In this document: piece by piece, positions 56,219-60,938 of the stretch
How positions within the stretch are numbered: position 1 is the stretch's first letter
Layout: every line of letters begins with the position of its first letter
Source: an uncultured Bacteroidia bacterium
Lineage (GTDB): Bacteria; Bacteroidota; Bacteroidia; Bacteroidales; UBA932
Direction: 5' to 3'
DNA: 60,938 nt
Assembly: GCA_902780935.1 (NCBI GenBank)
Contig: CACZHP010000020.1
Coordinates: forward strand, 1-60,938
Notes under the pieces: model-generated
What the model saw: only the letters and a program-made list of their open reading frames with translations
Database searches by the model: none
What the model was told of the DNA's origin: nothing
Position numbers and translations under genes: made by a program

Positions 56219-57406
56219 ATGATTGAGTGGAAATCCTATAAGCTTGGCGATTTAGCACAGATTAAGGGAGGCAAGCGCCTTCCCAAAGGTGCCACCTTAT
56301 CTTCTGTTGCGAATTCGCATCCATATATAAGGATTCGGGACCTTGGGTCCACAAGAATACTTGAGCTAAATAAGACATATGAATATGTAGATGACTATAC
56401 ACAGAAAGCAATTTCACGGTACATTGTTAACCGCGGTGACATTCTACTATCCATTGTAGGGACCATCGGTTTAACTGGTATTGTAGGGGATAGTTTAGAC
56501 AATGCAAATCTTACGGAGAATTGTGTTAAAATAGTTGGCCTTCAAGGACTGAACCCAATGTTTCTTTATTATTTTCTCATGTCGAAGACTGGACAGAAAG
56601 AAATTCAAAAAGGTATTGTCGGTGCAGTCCAACCCAAACTACCAATCAAAAACATCCAAGACATAACAATAACTCTTCCTTCGCTTATAGAGCAAGAGAG
56701 AATAGCTGAAATTCTATCATCATTTGACGACAAGATTGAACTCAACAATCGCATAAATCATAATTTAGAGGAACTAGTTCAATATCGTTTTGACCAATTG
56801 TTGTTAGCTAATGATGCCAAGGGTTATTGTCAAGTTGCTGACTATATTGACATTAATCCTAAACGCGAGCTCAAAAAAGGGCAATTTGCCAGATCAATAG
56901 AAATGAGCTTTCTTTCCACATCAGGTTCTTTTCCCTCCGGGTGGGATTTCAAGGAGTACAACGGTGGGATGAAGTTTGTGAACGGCGATACGATTATGGC
57001 TCGAATTACTCCCTGTCTTGAGAATGGGAAAGTGGCGTACGTTGATTTCCTTGACGAGAAAGAGACTGCTTTTGGCTCTACGGAATATATTGTACTTCGA
57101 TCAAAACCTGGAATTCCCTCGGCGTTCACATACTTTTTGGCCCGTAATAATGATTTCGTTGACTATGCTACAAAGAATATGAATGGAAGTAGTGGCCGCC
57201 AACGAGTCTCTGGGGATGTGATAGGGCGTTATAGTATTCCCATCCTTAATGATCAAGACCTATCTCTCTTTGCAGAGGTATCGAAGGCTGCAATGAATGT
57301 CATTAGGATTAATAGCATTGAAAATATAAAGCTTGCATCAACCAGAGACACATTGTTGCCGTTATTATTGTCGGGTGAGAATCCTTTTAATCATGTGACC
57401 TGCTAA
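56219..57406 (+). CDS. hsdS: HsdS specificity subunit, copy 1
   Basis: A 395-residue specificity protein with two target-recognition domains. TRD1 runs from WKSYKLGDLAQIKGGKRLPK to about residue 165; the central helix is LIEQERIAEILSSFDDKIEL, NNRINHNLEELVQYRFDQLL; TRD2 runs from DYIDINPKRELKKGQFARSI to about residue 360; and the C-terminal helix follows. The central core site is at 56752-56768. Unlike the other pieces, the residues after the core (LVQYRFDQLLLAND) differ from the EQAQALYKSWFVDF type, so TRD2 belongs to a different sequence class. The gene ends in a start-site repeat. Confidence 0.9.
   Translation: MIEWKSYKLGDLAQIKGGKRLPKGATLSSVANSHPYIRIRDLGSTRILELNKTYEYVDDYTQKAISRYIVNRGDILLSIVGTIGLTGIVGDSLDNANLTENCVKIVGLQGLNPMFLYYFLMSKTGQKEIQKGIVGAVQPKLPIKNIQDITITLPSLIEQERIAEILSSFDDKIELNNRINHNLEELVQYRFDQLLLANDAKGYCQVADYIDINPKRELKKGQFARSIEMSFLSTSGSFPSGWDFKEYNGGMKFVNGDTIMARITPCLENGKVAYVDFLDEKETAFGSTEYIVLRSKPGIPSAFTYFLARNNDFVDYATKNMNGSSGRQRVSGDVIGRYSIPILNDQDLSLFAEVSKAAMNVIRINSIENIKLASTRDTLLPLLLSGENPFNHVTC
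56752..56768 (+). repeat. hsdS central core site 2
   Basis: CATAAATCATAATTTAG between the recognition domains of hsdS copy 1; identical to site 3. Confidence 0.8.
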
Positions 57407-57419
57407 ATTCTCATTTATG
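57403..57419 (+). repeat. hsdS start-site repeat 2
   Basis: CTAAATTCTCATTTATG spans the stop of hsdS copy 1 (TAA, 57404-57406) and the ATG of copy 2 (57417). Confidence 0.8.
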
Positions 57420-58634
57420 GAAGAGTGGAAATCATATAAATTATCCGAAGTGTCAAGTTTCAGAACAGGGAAACTTGATTCCAACGCTTCTTGCATAAAT
57501 GGGAAGTATCCTTTTTTTACTTGCTCTCCTGAGACTCTCCGTATAGACGAATTTGCTTTTGAGCAGAAAGCAGTTTTACTCGCAGGCAATAATGCCGAGG
57601 GCAATTTTTCGGTAAAATATTACGATGGGAAATTTAATGCATATCAACGGACATATGTTTTCACCGCAAAAGAGGCTCTTGTTGACCCATATTTCTTATA
57701 TTATGCGTTAAAAATCTGCTTGCACGATTTTAAGCAAATGTCCCAGGGAACATCAACAAAGTTCTTGACAGCTAAGATTTTGAACTCATTTGAGGTTCAA
57801 CTTCCTTCTCTTAAAGTCCAAAAACATATTGTTAACATCCTTAAGTCTATTGATGATAGAATTGAACTCAACAATCGCATAAATCATAATTTAGAGGAGC
57901 AGGCACGGGCTCTGTATAAGTCTTGGTTTGTTGATTTTGAACCGTTTAGAGATGGTAAATTCATCGATTCGGAATTTGGCTTAATCCCTGACGGATGGCA
58001 TATTGGGAATATCTCAGAAATGATTTCTGACACATATAATGGCGACTGGGGAAAAGAGGAATCCACAGGTGCATTTACAAAACGTGTGTTCTGTATTCGT
58101 GGTGCTGATATTCCTTCTATTCGTGTTGGGAGTTCCGGAAAAATGCCGACACGATTTATACAAGAGAAGCATTTCCTGTCTAAGTATCTGAAGAATGATG
58201 ATCTTGTTATAGAAATATCTGGAGGTTCTCCGACTCAGTCTACTGGGCGATTCTGTCGAATAACAAGTGATCTAATCGAGCGCTATGACCACTCTTTAAT
58301 CTGTACAAATTTCTGCAAAGCTATAAGGCCCATTGAAGGTTGTTCTTTATTCCTTTCATACCTCTGGAATGACCTATATGAAAAAGGGACAATGTTTTCA
58401 TATGAAAACGGGACTACAGGGATAAAGAATCTAGATTTGAGTGGCTTAATAATGGGAGAGCCTGTTATTATTCCGGATAAACGCTCAATGCAGTTATTCT
58501 CCTACGCAGTATCAGCTCTCAATAAACAGATCCTTTTCAATGGTCATGAGAATGAGAAACTCGGAGAACAAAGAGATTTGATGTTGCCGAAACTCATGTC
58601 TGGGGAGATGATTTCTAACAATGACGTTTGCTAA
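57417..58634 (+). CDS. hsdS: HsdS specificity subunit, copy 2
   Basis: A 405-residue two-domain specificity protein. TRD1 begins MEEWKSYKLSEVSSFRTGKL, the same opening pattern as copy 1. The central region VQKHIVNILKSIDDRIELNN, RINHNLEEQARALYKSWFVD is nearly identical in DNA to the left-edge fragment for about 67 bases from the core (57881). TRD2 runs from FRDGKFIDSEFGLIPDGWHI, and the C-terminal helix ends GEQRDLMLPKLMSGEM. Complete and probably functional if expressed. The start codon lies in the start-site repeat and the stop is in the next one. Confidence 0.92.
   Translation: MEEWKSYKLSEVSSFRTGKLDSNASCINGKYPFFTCSPETLRIDEFAFEQKAVLLAGNNAEGNFSVKYYDGKFNAYQRTYVFTAKEALVDPYFLYYALKICLHDFKQMSQGTSTKFLTAKILNSFEVQLPSLKVQKHIVNILKSIDDRIELNNRINHNLEEQARALYKSWFVDFEPFRDGKFIDSEFGLIPDGWHIGNISEMISDTYNGDWGKEESTGAFTKRVFCIRGADIPSIRVGSSGKMPTRFIQEKHFLSKYLKNDDLVIEISGGSPTQSTGRFCRITSDLIERYDHSLICTNFCKAIRPIEGCSLFLSYLWNDLYEKGTMFSYENGTTGIKNLDLSGLIMGEPVIIPDKRSMQLFSYAVSALNKQILFNGHENEKLGEQRDLMLPKLMSGEMISNNDVC
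57878..57894 (+). repeat. hsdS central core site 3
   Basis: CATAAATCATAATTTAG between the recognition domains of hsdS copy 2. Confidence 0.8.
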
Positions 58635-58647
58635 ATTCTCATTTATC
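58631..58647 (+). repeat. hsdS start-site repeat 3
   Basis: CTAAATTCTCATTTATC spans the stop of hsdS copy 2 (TAA, 58632-58634). The last base change removes the ATG, and the next hsdS starts 2 bases later at 58650. Confidence 0.75.
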
Positions 58648-58649
58648 GA

Positions 58650-59177
58650 ATGAAACTTATTGATGTTTGTGAATTAATTGTTGACTGTCCGCACTCAACT
58701 GCTAAAGACGAGGGCCATGGGATTCCATTGGTCCGAACTCCGAACATTGGTAAGGGACGGTTAGATTTATCTGGTGCTCATCGAGTAAGCGAGGTCGTTT
58801 ATAATCAGCGAATTGAGAGGGCTGTTCCCAAGGCCGGCGATTTAATTCTTGCGAGAGAGGCTCCGGTCGGAAATGTTGCATTGATAATGCCTGGGCAAAA
58901 GGTATGCCTAGGTCAAAGAGTAGTTCTCATTAGACCAGATAAAACAAAGGCAGATGCGGCATATCTGACATATTACCTTTTATCTGACGAAGTTCAGCAT
59001 CGTCTAAAAAACAATGCAAATGGGGCTGTAGTTGCTCATTTGAATATGAATGAGATTCGGAATCTTGTGATAGATTTACCGGAGATTTCTATCCAAAAAC
59101 GAATTGCTACTGTCCTTTCTTCACTTGACGACAAAATTGCCCTCAACAATCGCATAAATCATAATTTGGCAGCATAG
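58650..59177 (+). pseudogene. HsdS first-half fragment (TRD1 type)
   Basis: A 175-residue protein holding one target-recognition domain (DVCELIVDCPHSTAKDEGHG, GDLILAREAPVGNVALIMPG, NANGAVVAHLNMNEIRNLVI) and the central helix up to DDKIALNNRINHNL. It ends with AA and a stop just after the core AAATCATAATTT (59156-59167). It is the exact complement of the left-edge fragment: joining the two at the core would give one full hsdS. It may be translated as a half-subunit. Confidence 0.85.
59153..59169 (+). repeat. hsdS central core site 4 (right array edge)
   Basis: CATAAATCATAATTTGG, one base different from sites 2 and 3. hsdS homology holds only to the left of the end of AAATCATAATTT, the mirror image of site 1. 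Confidence 0.75.
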
Positions 59178-59225
59178 GCTAAAACCGAGCATGCACTATA
59201 ACATTGATAAACAAAACCTTATCAT

Positions 59226-60938
59226 ATGAGCATTTTTAACGAGGAAAGTTACGAGAACGCGGTTCTCTACCTGCTTGAGAATCTGGGCTATGAGCATATC
59301 TATGGCCCGGATGTTGAGCGGGATTACAGAGTGCCGTTCTATGAGGCGCAGCTTGCACATAGTCTCATGCTGGCGAATCCCAACAAACCAGCCGTAGCCA
59401 TCGAAGAAGCCATCCGCAGGGTACGGGACATTGACACCGGAACACTCGTCCAGAAGAATGAGAAGTTCATGGACTTTCTCCAGAACGGTGTAGAGGTGAC
59501 GTATGCCGTCAAGGGAGAAACCATCCACGACATCGTTTACCTCATTGATTTCCAGCATCCGGACAGGAATACCTTCCAAGCCATCAACCAGTGGACTTTC
59601 GTGGAGTATTCCGAGAAGCGGGCCGACATCATGATTTTTGTCAACGGACTCCCACTGGTGCTGGTTGAGCTCAAATCTCCGTCCCGCGAAGAGACCGATG
59701 CCTCGGCAGCATATCGGCAAATCCGGAATTACATCCAAGAAATCCCGTCCCTGTTCATCTATAACGTCTTCTGCGTAATGAGCGACATGACTCTCTCCAA
59801 GGCTGGTACCATCACCAGCAAGGAAGACCGCTTCATGGAATGGAAAACCAAGGACGGCCTTGAGGAGACGAAGGATTTCGTGGATTACGATACCTTCTTC
59901 GTGGGGATGTTCAAGCGTGACCGCTTCCTCGACCTCATCAAGAACTTTACCTGTTTCAGTGTGGATGAGGCTGGCTCAGCCAAGATTATGGCCGGGTACC
60001 ATCAATACTTCGCAGTCAAGAAGGCTGTTGACCGTACTGTCAGGGCTACAAACACCGATGGCAAGATTGGTGTATTCTGGCACACACAGGGAAGCGGGAA
60101 ATCCCTGTCTATGGTGTTCTATGCTCATCTGATTCAAACAGTCCTCAACAAGCCTACCATCGTTGTCATTACAGACCGCAACGACCTTGACGACCAGCTA
60201 TACACGCAGTTCTCCAAGTGTCAGAGCTTCCTGCGCCAAAAGCCCGTTCAGGCATCAAGTAGGGAGCATCTGAAAGAACTCCTGCTCGGCCGGGAAGCCA
60301 ATGGCATCATCTTCACCACCATGCAGAAATTCGAGGAATCGAATGAGCCGCTTTCCGAGCGCCGGAACATTGTGGTGATGACCGACGAGGCGCATCGAGG
60401 ACAGTACGGATTCGAAGAGAAAATCAATGCACATGGCAAAATCAGTGTGGGTATGGCCCGCATTATCCATGATTCACTGCCCAATGCATCGTTCATCGGT
60501 TTTACCGGAACTCCCATCTCGGACAAAGACCGCGATACACAGGAGGTCTTCGGTAATTACATCGATATCTACGATATGACGCAGGCCGTCAAGGACGGTG
60601 CTACCTGCCCAGTATTCTACGAGTCCCGCGTTGTGAATCTGAAACTCGATGACGCTACCATCCAGAAAATTGATGCCGAATACGAGAAACTCTCCGATGA
60701 GGGAGCCACAGCGCAGCAAATCGAGGAGAGCATGCACGAGATGTCCCATCTGGAGGAGATTCTCGGTGCTCCGGAAACCATCGACTCCCTGGTACGCGAT
60801 ATCCTCAAGCACTACGAGGAGAACAGGCAGTTTGAACTGACCGGAAAGGCCATGATCGTTGCCTTCTCTCGTCCTATTGCCATACGTATTTACAAGAGGA
60901 TCCTGGAGCTAAGACCCGATTGGACAGAGAAGGTCAAG
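59226..60938 (+). CDS. hsdR: Type I restriction endonuclease subunit HsdR (partial)
   Basis: The first 571 codons of HsdR, which translocates and cuts unmethylated DNA; the frame is open to the window edge. The N-terminal PD-(D/E)xK nuclease is visible (RADIMIFVNGLPLVLVELKS, with Asp134, Glu148 and Lys150). The helicase core has Walker A (HTQGSGKS, 286-293) and the DEAH box (TDEAHR, 386-391), followed by FIGFTGTPI. The start MSIFNEESYENAVLYLLENL is typical. It is the last visible gene of the hsdM-recombinase-hsdS-hsdR operon. Confidence 0.95.
   Translation, partial: MSIFNEESYENAVLYLLENLGYEHIYGPDVERDYRVPFYEAQLAHSLMLANPNKPAVAIEEAIRRVRDIDTGTLVQKNEKFMDFLQNGVEVTYAVKGETIHDIVYLIDFQHPDRNTFQAINQWTFVEYSEKRADIMIFVNGLPLVLVELKSPSREETDASAAYRQIRNYIQEIPSLFIYNVFCVMSDMTLSKAGTITSKEDRFMEWKTKDGLEETKDFVDYDTFFVGMFKRDRFLDLIKNFTCFSVDEAGSAKIMAGYHQYFAVKKAVDRTVRATNTDGKIGVFWHTQGSGKSLSMVFYAHLIQTVLNKPTIVVITDRNDLDDQLYTQFSKCQSFLRQKPVQASSREHLKELLLGREANGIIFTTMQKFEESNEPLSERRNIVVMTDEAHRGQYGFEEKINAHGKISVGMARIIHDSLPNASFIGFTGTPISDKDRDTQEVFGNYIDIYDMTQAVKDGATCPVFYESRVVNLKLDDATIQKIDAEYEKLSDEGATAQQIEESMHEMSHLEEILGAPETIDSLVRDILKHYEENRQFELTGKAMIVAFSRPIAIRIYKRILELRPDWTEKVK

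Noticed and set aside
55247-59177. Inverting hsdS shufflon of the common type
   Set aside because: All hsdS pieces and long repeats are in the same orientation, so simple inversion between them cannot exchange recognition domains; excision/insertion fits better.

Overview
The window comes from a Bacteroidales bacterium, probably from a gut or rumen community. Four things support this: the order tuf - tRNA-Trp - secE - nusG - rplK - rplA - rplJ - rplL - rpoB - rpoC; a SusC/SusD pair with surface lipoproteins; Bacteroidetes families (DUF6057, DUF5107, KSEA-repeat proteins); and several promoters of the Bacteroidetes form TAnnTTTG. Species-level placement is not possible from the sequence alone. 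The two halves of the window differ in character: 1-48,772 is GC-rich, evenly coded chromosome (with one AT-rich toxin-antitoxin insert), while about 48,773-60,938 is a more AT-rich defence island.

Region 1 (1-11,767) is the core transcription/translation operon: the 3' end of tuf, tRNA-Trp, secE, nusG, four ribosomal protein genes, a hairpin with T-run between rplL and rpoB, rpoB, rpoC, and a strong terminator after rpoC.

Region 2 (11,779-47,710) is a large glycan-utilisation block. It holds a secreted protein with one BspA-like repeat, a six-fold KSEA-repeat protein, a GH106-like enzyme, a GH51 arabinofuranosidase, a GH20-type hexosaminidase, a Tat-exported metallophosphoesterase, an inserted HicAB toxin-antitoxin pair, a GH42-like protein, a large DUF6067-like lipoprotein, SusC, SusD and a small surface lipoprotein. 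After a terminator come a DUF6057 membrane protein, two GH89 alpha-N-acetylglucosaminidases with a chimeric gene between them, a GH123-like/DUF4091 enzyme, a DUF5107-TPR protein, and on the minus strand a beta-propeller lipoprotein with a CxxCH haem motif and a GH123 enzyme. GH89 + GH20 + GH123 together suggest N-acetylhexosamine-rich host glycans such as mucin; GH51 and GH106-like suggest arabinose/rhamnose-containing plant material too. No SusR, hybrid two-component or ECF sigma/anti-sigma gene is present. A duplication of about 1 kb has rebuilt the GH89 part and made an in-frame fusion gene.

Region 3 (47,818-48,772) has an isochorismatase/nicotinamidase-type hydrolase and a NUDIX hydrolase.

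Region 4 (48,777-60,938) is the island: a decayed integrase end, a winged-helix-type protein behind an operator-like inverted repeat, a Fic protein with a C-terminal winged helix, a small probably frameshifted gene, a small conserved reverse-strand gene, an XRE regulator, and a type I restriction-modification locus. That locus reads hsdM (frameshifted near its end by a perfect 10-bp tandem duplication), a tyrosine recombinase preceded by a hairpin that covers its ribosome-binding region, then an array of hsdS pieces all in one orientation (TRD2 half, small membrane protein, full hsdS, full hsdS, TRD1 half), then hsdR running off the window. The two open ends of the array break at the same palindromic core, AAATCATAATTT, which also lies between the two recognition domains of each complete hsdS. 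The array therefore looks like a circularly permuted, cassette-like specificity store served by the adjacent recombinase. This is the strongest candidate for an unusual system in the window.
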